NCBI GenBank assembly: GCA_018267355.1
Contig: JAFDYP010000154.1
Span: 1-16,207, forward strand
Origin: Bacteroidota bacterium
Lineage (GTDB): Bacteria; Bacteroidota; Bacteroidia; Chitinophagales; LD1
Direction: 5' to 3'
Length of the DNA: 16,207 bases
Part shown: positions 6,968 through 14,477 of the stretch, one piece after another
Layout of the letters: the number at the start of each line of letters is the position of its first letter
Numbering within the stretch: position 1 is the stretch's first letter
Position numbers and translations under genes: made by a program
The notes under the pieces: model-generated
Told to the model about the DNA's origin: nothing
Database searches by the model: none
The model's input: the letters and a program-made list of their open reading frames with translations, nothing else

Positions 6968-8155
6968 CTAAAATTTTCGTATGGCCACTACCTGAGCTGG
7001 TACTGTAGAGCCTACCACGGTGCCCGGACCTCCGGTAGCATTTTTGTCATAGGCTACTTTGCTGCAATAATGGTTTCCCGGCACCTGCATCATGTAGGCA
7101 TTGTTGGCATCTACCTCGCTGGACGACCAGAAGAATAACCATCCGATAGGAATGACCAGCGGGAATCCCGCATCACTGGTCACGATCTGCTGAAACTCAT
7201 CTGCCGATGGCAGGTACCAGTCACTATACCCATTGTAGGTCAGGTGGCGGCATATATATGCGGCATAGTTTCCTGAGCCTTGTGCTGCTACTATGCTATT
7301 AGAGTTAGACAGGCCTGTGCCGATGGCAGTACCTGTAGCACCGGTCACCATATAGGTGCCATTGTACCATGCCACAGAGCTGGCTATGCTCGAGTCTGTA
7401 CACACCAGGCCATGTGTGCCCGTCTGATCCGTATAGAATACCAGGCCGCCGAGGGTATGCTCACCCACTACGTACCCTGTGTAGAATGTCATGTCTGCAC
7501 CGTATGCTGTGCCGTAGATGTTAGTGATCTTGACACGATAGTGATAGGTGGCCAGCGGGGTGAGACCAGCGAGCGCAGCAGTAGCAGAATCGCTTGTGCC
7601 ATGCACTGTAGCGGGAGAGGCAGCGATGGTCTGGCCATATGCCGTACTCGTGCCATATTCAAAGCTGACACTGGTGCTCTGGTTATTGCCATTGACCCAG
7701 GCATGCAGCGTAGCTGTGGTGCTATGGATATCTGTGGCAGCCAGCGTCACCGCATCGGGTGAGGTAGCAGAAGCAGTAAAACTGCGCACCTCCCCATATC
7801 CTACTCCTGCACTATTGAGGGCGTAGGCCCGCACATAGTAGGTGACATTAGATGTGAGGCCCGTGATATTTGTAGCGAAGGAGCCGGTACCACTGCTGCC
7901 GTCATTGGCTTTGTAGTCACTGATAGTAGGCTGGCCGGAGGTGCTCCAGCATACGCCCCGCTCGGTCACAGCAGCCCCGCCATCACTCAGTACCGTGCCT
8001 GCAGCACGGGCCCCCGTAGCGGTGATACTGGTGACTGACCCCGTAGATACAGAGGGTACGCTCGTCTTTTTGCAGCCCGTACCGCCTATGAGGGTCAACG
8101 CGAGGACTGGCACCAGCGCCAGATAGTTGAGTAGTTGTCCGGTATATCGCTTCAT
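6968..8155 (-). CDS. Lipoprotein with two FN3-like domains and C-terminal Lcl/DUF1566-type domain (copy 1)
   Basis: This 395-aa protein has the same layout as its downstream neighbour: a signal with LIGGTGC and Cys28, FN3-like domains at about 36-128 and 134-225, and an Lcl-type domain at about 229-395 with GYSDWYLPSADE (309-320), FWSSSEVD (342-349) and a final VVAIRKF. The N-terminal FN3 domain is almost identical to that of copy 2. The second FN3 domain and above all the last 70 residues differ, including an inserted FPLVIPIGWLFF stretch just before the WSSSE motif. The gene starts 6 bp after the stop of the 179-aa lipoprotein gene, so the three are probably co-transcribed. A surface-exposed role is likely from the anchor and family; the ligand cannot be told. 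Confidence 0.82.
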   Translation of the reverse strand: MKRYTGQLLNYLALVPVLALTLIGGTGCKKTSVPSVSTGSVTSITATGARAAGTVLSDGGAAVTERGVCWSTSGQPTISDYKANDGSSGTGSFATNITGLTSNVTYYVRAYALNSAGVGYGEVRSFTASATSPDAVTLAATDIHSTTATLHAWVNGNNQSTSVSFEYGTSTAYGQTIAASPATVHGTSDSATAALAGLTPLATYHYRVKITNIYGTAYGADMTFYTGYVVGEHTLGGLVFYTDQTGTHGLVCTDSSIASSVAWYNGTYMVTGATGTAIGTGLSNSNSIVAAQGSGNYAAYICRHLTYNGYSDWYLPSADEFQQIVTSDAGFPLVIPIGWLFFWSSSEVDANNAYMMQVPGNHYCSKVAYDKNATGGPGTVVGSTVPAQVVAIRKF

Positions 8156-8161
8156 TATTAT

Positions 8162-8701
8162 TTAGTAGGAGACGCTATGACCAAAGATGAGCGCATTGAT
8201 AGCGTTGGTAGTGCGGCTGATATTCACATTGTCAGACATATCTACATTGCGCGTAGTATTTTTGTAGGTGACCGTGCCATGGACGATCAGGTTGGATGAC
8301 TGGTAGTTTTCACTCACATAGCTGCTGGAGAAGCTTCCATTGCTGGAGACATCACCTGTCAGCGTGATATTGACTTTCCAGTCGCCGCTTTGATATTGAT
8401 TTTCCGCTCCGGTCAGATTGTAGATCAGATCTATCGTCGTCAATGTACCTGAGGAGTAGGTATTGCCGGTGATATGCACTGTGCCACCCAGCGGGCCGCT
8501 CACTGTTTCGTCTACTGCTCCGGCCGGATTGCCAGCTATGTTTTGATTGTATATCGCTATGTAGCTATCTACTATGCTTTTGCAGATATACTTGTAGAAA
8601 TCTGCATCACTGATAGTAGCGGTCTCTTTGCTACAGCCCGTCAATGCGACTATCACGACCATGAGCGCTGGTACTAAAATCTGTTTTGATAATTTCATCA
8701 T
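8162..8701 (-). CDS. Small lipoprotein of unknown function, first gene of the lipoprotein operon
   Basis: The product is 179 aa (178 if the second of two adjacent ATGs is used). A clear lipobox, ALTGC with Cys23, follows a short hydrophobic signal and is followed by SKET. The first 30 residues of the mature part look helical (ADFYKYICKSIVDSYIAIYN). The rest is Ser/Thr/Asn-rich and predicted beta (GTVHITGNTYSSGTLTTIDL; DWKVNITLTGDVSSNGSFSS; GTVTYKNTTRNVDMSDN), like a small beta-barrel or beta-sheet domain built of repeated hairpins. No family is recognised. It precedes the two FN3-Lcl lipoprotein genes on the same strand. Confidence 0.72.
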   Translation of the reverse strand: MMKLSKQILVPALMVVIVALTGCSKETATISDADFYKYICKSIVDSYIAIYNQNIAGNPAGAVDETVSGPLGGTVHITGNTYSSGTLTTIDLIYNLTGAENQYQSGDWKVNITLTGDVSSNGSFSSSYVSENYQSSNLIVHGTVTYKNTTRNVDMSDNVNISRTTNAINALIFGHSVSY

Positions 8702-8797
8702 TCATTATTTTGGATCAAATAAAAGGCGTTTGCCATGAGGTCTTTATGACCCTGGCAATAGGATCGGCTGACATTTGTCATGATTCTCAGGGGCTGG

Positions 8798-8805
8798 CAA
8801 AGATA
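8798..8805 (-). promoter_or_regulatory. -7 element candidate for the lipoprotein operon
   Basis: On the minus strand this reads TATCTTTG followed by CC, an exact fit to TAnnTTTG. It lies about 97 bp upstream of the first ATG of the operon. No convincing -33 TTG is seen at about 20 bp. Confidence 0.4.
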
Positions 8806-8895
8806 CCTCTGAGGCAAGCCCGGCGCACCTGGGCGGAACAGCACAAACCAACGATGCTTATGCACTGATGCCCGCGCCAGAGCCAATGTCCCGCT

Positions 8896-9020
8896 CAAAA
8901 AGAAGATAGAACCAGGAGAAAGAAATGCCGACCTCAGAATAAGATCGGCATGTAGAAGATATAGTTTTTGGTAATGAGGTAAGACAGACAGCTGTCTCTC
9001 CGATATAAAGCGCTGCGGGC
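8896..9020 (+). pseudogene. Headless remnant of the coiled-coil gene (direct repeat, right copy)
   Basis: This segment repeats 5556-5684 but has no upstream coding part or start codon. A missing G near 8937 relative to the left copy also shifts the frame after the equivalent of ADLR. It keeps the AGACAG/CTGTCT hairpin, here as the perfect 12-bp palindrome at 8986-8997 with a different sequence. I see no further match upstream of 8896. The rest of the 8702-9049 gap holds the operon leader and otherwise nothing I recognise. Confidence 0.75.
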
Positions 9021-9048
9021 CCCGTGAGGCCAGCGGCGTTTTTATTTT
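9007..9048 (+). terminator. Terminator of the remnant copy
   Basis: GGCC (9018-9021) pairs with GGCC (9028-9031), and CGCT (9011-9014) with AGCG (9032-9035) across a bulge. TTTTTATTTT follows. It matches the position of the terminator of the intact gene, though its stem sequence differs. It lies against the end of the OmpA-like gene and might also act weakly on the minus strand. Confidence 0.55.
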
Positions 9049-9049
9049 G

Positions 9050-11008
9050 CTAGCCGTTTACGCTGGCAAACTGTGCACGCATCTCATCCAGTGTGCAGGT
9101 GCGGTAGGTCAGGCTCACGGGGTCTTTGCGCGAGGTGTTGATCCTGGCCACTGCTATCTGCGGTTTGCCATGATCGAGCCTGATTGATACGATAGAGACC
9201 TGGCGGCCCTTGGGTATACGGGTCGCAGTTTTGTACACAGTCCCTTTGCGGCTCAGCGGGAGGAAGCTATTCATATCCCTGAAAACCATGAATACGCGCG
9301 CCTCACCCGCCTCGCTCACGCTGATGTCTGCCGTCTGTGATGCCGGCGATGGCACGAAGCGGTCACAATTGATCCAACCGAGTTGATTGACACTGGCCAC
9401 ATAGTTATCAATGTTCGTCTTAGTGAGTATCCCCATATCAGCGCAGCGCCTGATGAGCTGTGCCTGCATGCTGCGCAGCGTGTCATAGATATGGTGCGCC
9501 TGGTAGATGGAGTCATAGATCGTATTGTACCCTACCAGGCTGAAGCTCTCTCCTCTGCGCATCTCACCCTCTGAGTGCAGCTGGCGCATCACGGTATTCT
9601 CTATGTCAAAGCCGAAATAGTGATAGTACGTATCGCCAAGGATCTGGCGGATGATCTCCTTTTGATTCTGCGGTGCATTCAGATGCTCTGCGGTCACGAT
9701 GGCAAAGTTGGTCTTATTGGTCACGGGCAGCACCTCCAGCTCTTTGAGCTTCGCATTGATCTCACCGCTGGCGTGGTAGCAGTAGAGCCTGCGAAGGTAC
9801 TCGCGCGCTGTAGTGAGCCGCTCCAGCCCCTCTGAGAGAAAGGCCTTCTGCTGCTCTGCATAGCGTATCTGCGCCTCTGCCATCGCTTGCTTCTGCTGGT
9901 CGTAGGCTTCCTTTTTGGCCAGGTAGTCATTGTACTTTTTCATCGCCTCGTCGTACAGCTTGTTGTTCTGCGCTGCTACTCTCTTTGGGTGAAACAACTT
10001 CTCTGCCGTCGTAGCCCGGTACATTGGTTTGCCGTCAGGCTTTTTGACCGCCTGCGGCGCGCGCTGCAGGGTAGGCTCTACAGGTGCTTTGACATCAGCG
10101 AACTTGGGCTGATCAGGATAAAACCGGTTTCGTATCTCCGCGCGTTTCAGGGTGGCCCTGTCCAGTGTGAGTGATACGGTCGGGTCCGGCTTTTCAAATG
10201 GCTGATCGCTGACCTTCCAGTTCATGGCATTGGTACTATCGCGCTGGCCGTAGAATAGCTTCATGTCACTCCTGGCATCCATAGCAGGTAGCGCTACCTG
10301 CACCGGCTGGCCCAGTACTACGGGGCGGCCATCAGCCGTAGCGGTGACCTGCACCATACCGCGGCTCTCCAGCAGGCGGCCATCACTCACGGCGCTCAGG
10401 TCCTGCGTGAGAAAGTCGGCCATGCTCAGCGCCTCGCGCACACTGATGCGCACTGAGCCGGTGATCGGTTTGCCATCCGCTCCGCGGAAAGCTCCCGCCG
10501 GGATATGGATCTTTGTGCCATCCTTGCACCTGACCTCCTGCGCGCGCGTGGGATCTATGGTAAAGTACTGCTCCGAGCCAGCAGAGAGTGCATCTGTCAG
10601 CTCAGATACAGAGGCGTAGCGCGTCATGCGGATCTCTATATCCACGCGGCGGCTGGCGGCCTTGCTGCTTTGATCGCCTTGTCTGCCCAGGCCGCGCGAG
10701 GCGCATTCGCGGGCCTTTAGTTGGTGCCCCAGCAGGTAGTCGCGCACCGTCTGTGCGCGGCGCTCGGAGAGCTGCTGGTTGTATTTTTCACCGCCATCTA
10801 CGTCAGCAGCGCCGTAGATGTAGATGCTGTACTCGCCGGCATCCCGCAGAGACGATGCCAGCTGATCGAGGTCCGTACGCGCAGCGTCTGTGAGCTGCGA
10901 GATATCGGTATCAAAATAAACAGTGCGCCTCACGGTAGTCGAGTCCGATGCATACATCGCGAGAGTGGTGAGGATGAGCAGGGTAGTGGAGAGGAATAGC
11001 TTTTTCAT
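9050..11008 (-). CDS. Secreted protein with N-terminal OmpA domain, ZU5-like segment and coiled coil
   Basis: From the ATG at 11008 this is 652 aa with a signal peptide (MKKLFLSTTLLILTTLAMYA). Residues about 25-128 are an OmpA/MotB peptidoglycan-binding domain: VYFDTDISQL, YIYGAADVDG, YNQQLSERRAQTVRDYL (76-92), SRGLGRQGD (104-112) and ASRRVDIEI (118-126). Next, about 158-262 has CKDGTKIHIPAGAF...GKPITGSVRISVREA and SRGMVQVTATADGRPV, a ZU5-like pattern known in Bacteroidota surface proteins. About 345-410 is a charged coiled coil (YDEAMKKYNDYLAKKEAYD and onward). The last 240 residues are not recognised. OmpA domains usually come last, so this order is unusual. An in-frame ATG 37 codons upstream gives no signal peptide and was rejected. 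No partner porin is adjacent. Confidence 0.78.
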   Translation of the reverse strand: MKKLFLSTTLLILTTLAMYASDSTTVRRTVYFDTDISQLTDAARTDLDQLASSLRDAGEYSIYIYGAADVDGGEKYNQQLSERRAQTVRDYLLGHQLKARECASRGLGRQGDQSSKAASRRVDIEIRMTRYASVSELTDALSAGSEQYFTIDPTRAQEVRCKDGTKIHIPAGAFRGADGKPITGSVRISVREALSMADFLTQDLSAVSDGRLLESRGMVQVTATADGRPVVLGQPVQVALPAMDARSDMKLFYGQRDSTNAMNWKVSDQPFEKPDPTVSLTLDRATLKRAEIRNRFYPDQPKFADVKAPVEPTLQRAPQAVKKPDGKPMYRATTAEKLFHPKRVAAQNNKLYDEAMKKYNDYLAKKEAYDQQKQAMAEAQIRYAEQQKAFLSEGLERLTTAREYLRRLYCYHASGEINAKLKELEVLPVTNKTNFAIVTAEHLNAPQNQKEIIRQILGDTYYHYFGFDIENTVMRQLHSEGEMRRGESFSLVGYNTIYDSIYQAHHIYDTLRSMQAQLIRRCADMGILTKTNIDNYVASVNQLGWINCDRFVPSPASQTADISVSEAGEARVFMVFRDMNSFLPLSRKGTVYKTATRIPKGRQVSIVSIRLDHGKPQIAVARINTSRKDPVSLTYRTCTLDEMRAQFASVNG

Positions 11009-11132
11009 ACTGGTATAAATGGGTTGGTACGAAAAAGTAACGGGGCCGTTTTGATTATTTATATGGATAAAATAAATAAGTGATTTGTGCGTTTTATATG
11101 GTCCGAAAACCTCACCCATCTGCCTTCGGCAT

Positions 11133-11157
11133 CTTCCCTCTCCGAGGGAGAGGGAAG
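11133..11157. repeat. Perfect palindrome of the CTCTCC/GGAGAG family
   Basis: The 11-bp arms 11133-11143 and 11147-11157 pair perfectly around GAG. It is preceded by ACCTCACCC and a small TGCC-TTC-GGCA hairpin (11121-11131). A relative with the same ACCTCACC lead is at 14319-14350. The rest of the 11009-11385 gap holds the palindromic element at 11261, a short TGAGC/GCTCA hairpin near 11192-11205 and a candidate -7 box. Confidence 0.7.
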
Positions 11158-11229
11158 AACATACTGGCTAAATATTTCCTTATTATAACCTTGAGCAAAA
11201 GCTCACTTTTTAAAAAAAAATCATGCTTC

Positions 11230-11237
11230 TATTTTTG
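11230..11237 (+). promoter_or_regulatory. -7 element candidate for the esterase gene
   Basis: TATTTTTG fits TAnnTTTG exactly. It lies about 150 bp upstream of the esterase ATG, so the transcript would carry the palindromic element at 11261-11300 in its leader. No clear -33 TTG is seen. Confidence 0.3.
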
Positions 11238-11260
11238 CCCCCAAAGCAAAAATGGCTGAA

Positions 11261-11300
11261 GTCCCCCTTATAAAGGGGGTGGCCGCAGGCCGGGGGATTT
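11261..11300 (+). repeat. Palindromic dispersed element, plus orientation
   Basis: CCCCCTT (11263-11269) pairs with AAGGGGG (11273-11279), then GGCC-GCA-GGCC (11281-11291), then GGGGGATTT. The TCCCCC at the start can also pair with the final GGGGGA. The same element lies in reverse at 14478-14520, nearly identical apart from the first loop. Confidence 0.8.
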
Positions 11301-11385
11301 GCTCAGTCCCCCAAAGCTCCACACCCTTCCCAAACATCGCGGCACACCCCTTGCTACTACTTTATTTTTCAGTAAATTGCCTGAT

Positions 11386-12300
11386 ATGAATTGGAAGCTC
11401 CGACTCGTTTTATTCTTTACCAACTTTAATAATCCTACAGAGGGCGAGGGCATCAGTGTGCCCGCCTGGCGGCGCAAGGCCAATATGTCCGCGCGCCTCG
11501 GTGCGCTGCTCTACGACCGCAAGACGCCGGTCACATTTGTACAAGATGCTACAGCCGATGGCGTGCCTATTCGCATCTACCGCAATAGCACTGCGGCCGC
11601 TCAGCGTGTGGTCATCTACTATCATGGTGGCGGCTTTGCGCTGTATGGGCTGGACTCGCATGACTATGTGTGCCGCCGCATCTGCGCGATGAATGACTGC
11701 GTGGTCATATCAGTAGACTACCGACTGGCACCGGAGCATTTCTTCCCCGCGGCGCATGAGGATGCTTTCACTGCGATCAAGTGGGTGCGCGCACATATCG
11801 CTAACTACAATGGCGACCCTGACAACCTGGTAGTCATGGGCGATAGCGCCGGCGGCAATCTCGCTGCCTGCATGGCGCACAAGTGCAAGAAGGAAGGCAT
11901 ACCACTCCGCGCACAGGTACTCGTGTATCCATGGATCGACGGCAAGCTGCAACATCCCTCTATGCAGCGCAATGGCAAAGGATATATGCTCACCGCCCAT
12001 GCGGTGCGGTGGTTTCAGCAGCAATATACGCCTGACCCGGCGCTGTACTGTGTGCCGGAGGTGTCTCCCTGCTATGAGGCGGAACATACAGGCCTCGCAC
12101 CGGCGTTCATCCTCACGGCAGAGTTTGACCCGCTGCTGGATGATGGCCGCTACTACTATGAGCAACTCAAAGCTGCGGGCAACAAAGCCACCTACAAAGA
12201 GTATAAGGGCCTGATACATGGCTTCTTCAATATCCCGCGTGTAGCGCCTCAGGGCATGGAGGCCTTCCGCGATATCAGGGATTTTCTGAAAACAGTGTAA
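11386..12300 (+). CDS. Alpha/beta hydrolase, HSL-type esterase/lipase
   Basis: From the ATG at 11386 this is 304 aa; an upstream TTG at 11299 lies inside the palindromic element and was rejected. The hormone-sensitive-lipase family signature is complete: HGGGFALYG (80-88) for the oxyanion hole, DYRLAPEHFFPA (111-122), GDSAGGN (152-158) with nucleophile Ser154, Asp248 in EFDPLLDDG and His278 in HGFFN. Such enzymes hydrolyse short-chain carboxylic esters. No signal peptide is evident, so it is probably cytoplasmic. The length is normal for the family. Substrate cannot be told. Its neighbours have no clear metabolic link with it. Confidence 0.88.
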   Translation: MNWKLRLVLFFTNFNNPTEGEGISVPAWRRKANMSARLGALLYDRKTPVTFVQDATADGVPIRIYRNSTAAAQRVVIYYHGGGFALYGLDSHDYVCRRICAMNDCVVISVDYRLAPEHFFPAAHEDAFTAIKWVRAHIANYNGDPDNLVVMGDSAGGNLAACMAHKCKKEGIPLRAQVLVYPWIDGKLQHPSMQRNGKGYMLTAHAVRWFQQQYTPDPALYCVPEVSPCYEAEHTGLAPAFILTAEFDPLLDDGRYYYEQLKAAGNKATYKEYKGLIHGFFNIPRVAPQGMEAFRDIRDFLKTV

Positions 12301-12342
12301 CTTCCGATCAGGGAAACCACCGCCCGACTTTAACCATGAAAT

Positions 12343-12528
12343 ATGATCACCTATTCCATCTACATGATGCTGATCTATGTGCCGATACTCGCAGTATGTC
12401 TCTTCTATCCGTAGGCCTCATTCCGCGATGTGGGTGGTGTAGTCCTGTTCCTTTTCTTCTCCATGATGATGGGCTGTATCGGTTTCCTGGAATATAAGAT
12501 GAGCGCCTTTGACCGCAAGCCACAGTGA
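12343..12528 (+). pseudogene. Small two-helix membrane protein gene interrupted by in-frame TAG
   Basis: ATG 12343 opens a hydrophobic frame (MITYSIYMMLIYVPILAVCL, then FYP) that hits TAG at 12412-12414. The same frame continues for 37 codons (ASFRDVGGVVLFLFFSMMMG, then CIGFLEYKMSAFDRKPQ) to TGA at 12526. Read through, it gives a neat 61-codon protein with two membrane helices and a charged C-terminal tail. This suggests a recent nonsense mutation, or less likely stop-codon readthrough. An overlapping frame from ATG 12336 gives 53 residues with no recognisable features. It lies between the esterase and the five-helix membrane protein. Family unknown. Confidence 0.45.
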
Positions 12529-12581
12529 GTATCGTTATAGTTCGCATTTTCACTTTACTTTGATGCGCTAAGCCTTTGACT

Positions 12582-13316
12582 ATGGATTTACGCTATCGCA
12601 ATGAGAGCATAATAAGATCTGCAAAAAAGCGACTCTACTGGCATATACTAGCGGGAGTCGTCATGGCTGTATGTGCGCTGTTTATGCCCTATGGCAACGA
12701 ACTCATATGCGCAGTGCTGCCCGTTGCGCTGGTGCTGCTGACCATCCGCGTGCTGCGTGATGCATTAGCTGTGCAAGATATTCATTACAGTGATTGGTAC
12801 GGAGGCGGTGAGTATCGTGCCACGGTCATATTTCCCTATGTTATTTATCTCGTGGTGACCGGCATACTCTTCTTCCGAGGTACTGTAGTAGATGGCAGCG
12901 CCTTGCTGTATCCCATCGCCATCCCGGCGAGTGTCGTGCTGGTCCTGCTCTTTGTGTATTTATGGCGCGTATTGCGCTACATGCTGCTATCGTATATCTA
13001 TGTGCTGCTCTATACTATATTTTTTTTCTTCCTCTATGTCAATGCACTCAATGTGCGTCTGGATCATGCTCCATTGCGGCAGTACGAGGCCCGGGTGCTG
13101 GATACTAAGGTCACTACCGGCAGTAAAGGGAGCCTCAACTACTGGCTGCTGCTCTCTGCCTGGGGACCAAAGCAAACACCCTGCTGGGAGAGCGTGAGTG
13201 AGGAGGAATACAGTAGGGCCATGCACAGCCGCATATTACTGTATCTGCACCGCGGCGCACTCAGGTCTGCCTGGTACGAAGCAGAGGTCAGAGATACGGC
13301 TACTACAGTACATTAA
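12582..13316 (+). CDS. Five-helix integral membrane protein with soluble C-terminal domain, function unknown
   Basis: From the ATG at 12582 the product is 244 aa; a TTG two codons upstream is the only earlier option. Hydrophobic helices lie at about 19-36, 41-57, 81-98, 107-128 and 135-155, the last with TIFFFFLY. The remaining 90 residues are soluble. Their pattern, YEARVLDTKVTTG...NYWLLLSAWGP, then ESVSEEEYSRA...ILLYLHRGALRSAWYE, looks like the small beta domain seen at the end of many uncharacterised bacterial membrane proteins. No catalytic motif is visible. A TACTTTG sequence at 12556-12562 is one base short of a proper -7 box. Confidence 0.72.
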   Translation: MDLRYRNESIIRSAKKRLYWHILAGVVMAVCALFMPYGNELICAVLPVALVLLTIRVLRDALAVQDIHYSDWYGGGEYRATVIFPYVIYLVVTGILFFRGTVVDGSALLYPIAIPASVVLVLLFVYLWRVLRYMLLSYIYVLLYTIFFFFLYVNALNVRLDHAPLRQYEARVLDTKVTTGSKGSLNYWLLLSAWGPKQTPCWESVSEEEYSRAMHSRILLYLHRGALRSAWYEAEVRDTATTVH

Positions 13317-13354
13317 CCGCTATCGCACGGCATTATGCGCATGCCTCAGCAACA

Positions 13355-13389
13355 CAATCAAAAACCATAAATCAACAATCAGAAATCAA
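13355..13389. repeat. Five heptamers of an AAATCAA family
   Basis: CAATCAA, AAACCAT, AAATCAA, CAATCAG and AAATCAA lie in exact 7-bp register, ending 1 bp before the stop codon of the aldo-keto reductase gene (13391). A GGCAT/ATGCC hairpin at 13329-13345 lies just before it. The tract fills the gap between two convergent genes. Confidence 0.6.
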
Positions 13390-13390
13390 C

Positions 13391-14203
13391 TCAGTCCCAC
13401 TCAGGCGCAGTAGCCGGATTGGTCAGGCGCTCATTCTTAGGCAGATCATCTATCGCCTTCATCTCCGCCTCGGTCAGTTCAAAATCAAAGATGTTGAAGT
13501 TCTCTATCAGGCGCTCGCGGTGAGTGGTCTTGGGTATCACGGCTACATCGTCCTGCTGCACCAGCCAGCGTAGGGTGACCTGTCCGGCGGTCTTCTTGTG
13601 TGCAGCGGCTATGTCCAGCAGCACGGGATCTTTGGCCGCGCGGCCGAGGGCCAGCGGGCGGTAGGCGGTCAGCGCCATGTCATAGGAGCGCAGGTAGGCC
13701 AGCAGTTTGGCCTGCGAGAGATAGGGGTGGTACTCTACCTGATCGCAGATGATGGGGGCATCTTTTCTGGCATCCTCCAACTGCGCGATGGTGAAATTGC
13801 TCACGCCGACGCTCTGTGCGTAGCCGCGCTTGAGTACCTCATTTAGTTCAGCCACTGCTATTTTATTGCTCTCGGGGTCTGACGGCCAGTGGAGCAGCAG
13901 GAGGTCTACGCGCTCCATTTGTAGCCGGCGCAGGCTATCCTCCACGGCGGGTATGAGGTTGCGAAAGTCACTCGGCCAGACCTTGGTAGTGAGAAATATC
14001 TCGCTGCGCGGCACGCCGCTATCGCGTATACCGCGCCCCACCTCCGCTTCATTCTCATACATGCGGGCGGTGTCTATATGGCGGTAGCCTATGCTGATGG
14101 CGTCTGCTACGTCTTTGGCGGCGCCGGGGCCGGTGATCTTGTAGGTGCCGAGGCCGATACGCGGTATGTGTGTGCTGCCTATAGTGATGTGCTGTGAGAT
14201 CAT
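13391..14203 (-). CDS. Aldo-keto reductase, DkgB/2,5-diketo-D-gluconate reductase-like
   Basis: From the ATG at 14203 the product is 270 aa, about the length of the DkgB-type enzymes. The aldo-keto reductase tetrad is complete: Asp44 (GYRHIDTARMYENE), Tyr49, Lys74 (LTTKVW) and His105 (DLLLLHWPSDP). Family motifs GLGTYK (18-22 region), VGVSNF (132-137), DQVEYHPYL (154-162) and the NADPH-binding IPKTTHRERLIEN (223-235) are present. Members reduce aldehydes and ketones with NADPH in the cytoplasm, often 2,5-diketogluconate or methylglyoxal. An in-frame ATG 22 codons upstream would lie above the -7 element and was rejected. The exact substrate is not determined by sequence. The gene faces the five-helix membrane protein gene and is not part of a visible operon. 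Confidence 0.9.
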   Translation of the reverse strand: MISQHITIGSTHIPRIGLGTYKITGPGAAKDVADAISIGYRHIDTARMYENEAEVGRGIRDSGVPRSEIFLTTKVWPSDFRNLIPAVEDSLRRLQMERVDLLLLHWPSDPESNKIAVAELNEVLKRGYAQSVGVSNFTIAQLEDARKDAPIICDQVEYHPYLSQAKLLAYLRSYDMALTAYRPLALGRAAKDPVLLDIAAAHKKTAGQVTLRWLVQQDDVAVIPKTTHRERLIENFNIFDFELTEAEMKAIDDLPKNERLTNPATAPEWD

Positions 14204-14225
14204 GGTGTTTTGTTTTTGCCGCAGG

Positions 14226-14233
14226 CAAAGGTA
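14226..14233 (-). promoter_or_regulatory. -7 element of the aldo-keto reductase gene
   Basis: On the minus strand TACCTTTG fits TAnnTTTG exactly and lies 23 bp before the ATG at 14203. A -33 TTG at normal spacing is not evident. Confidence 0.5.
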
Positions 14234-14331
14234 ATGAACCACCACTGCCCGGCTGTGAAAATCTGTCAATAGCTACTACAAGTGTGCCATCATGAGGGAG
14301 AATTGAATTTGAACCGGGCACCTCACCTAAA

Positions 14332-14350
14332 TCCTCTCCAAAGGAGAGGA
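14332..14350. repeat. Palindrome of the CTCTCC/GGAGAG family
   Basis: TCCTCTCC (14332-14339) pairs perfectly with GGAGAGGA (14343-14350) around AAA. The lead-in ACCTCACC is shared with the palindrome at 11133-11157. Confidence 0.7.
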
Positions 14351-14477
14351 CTTTAATACAATCATTCGCCGTCCTATGTTGGGGGGTTAGTGAAGCGTCT
14401 CCACCATCCGGGAATACAGAGTGCATTCGTATTAGTGTGAATTGAATTTGAACCGGGGAGGTCTTGTAATGCTGCTT

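Noticed and set aside
8686..8898. Short open frames on both strands upstream of the lipoprotein operon
   Set aside because: They overlap each other, the promoter candidate and the operon start, and show no signal peptide, domain or codon pattern.
11299..11385. TTG-initiated extension of the esterase
   Set aside because: It begins within the palindromic element and adds a Pro-rich stretch unlike the family N-terminus.
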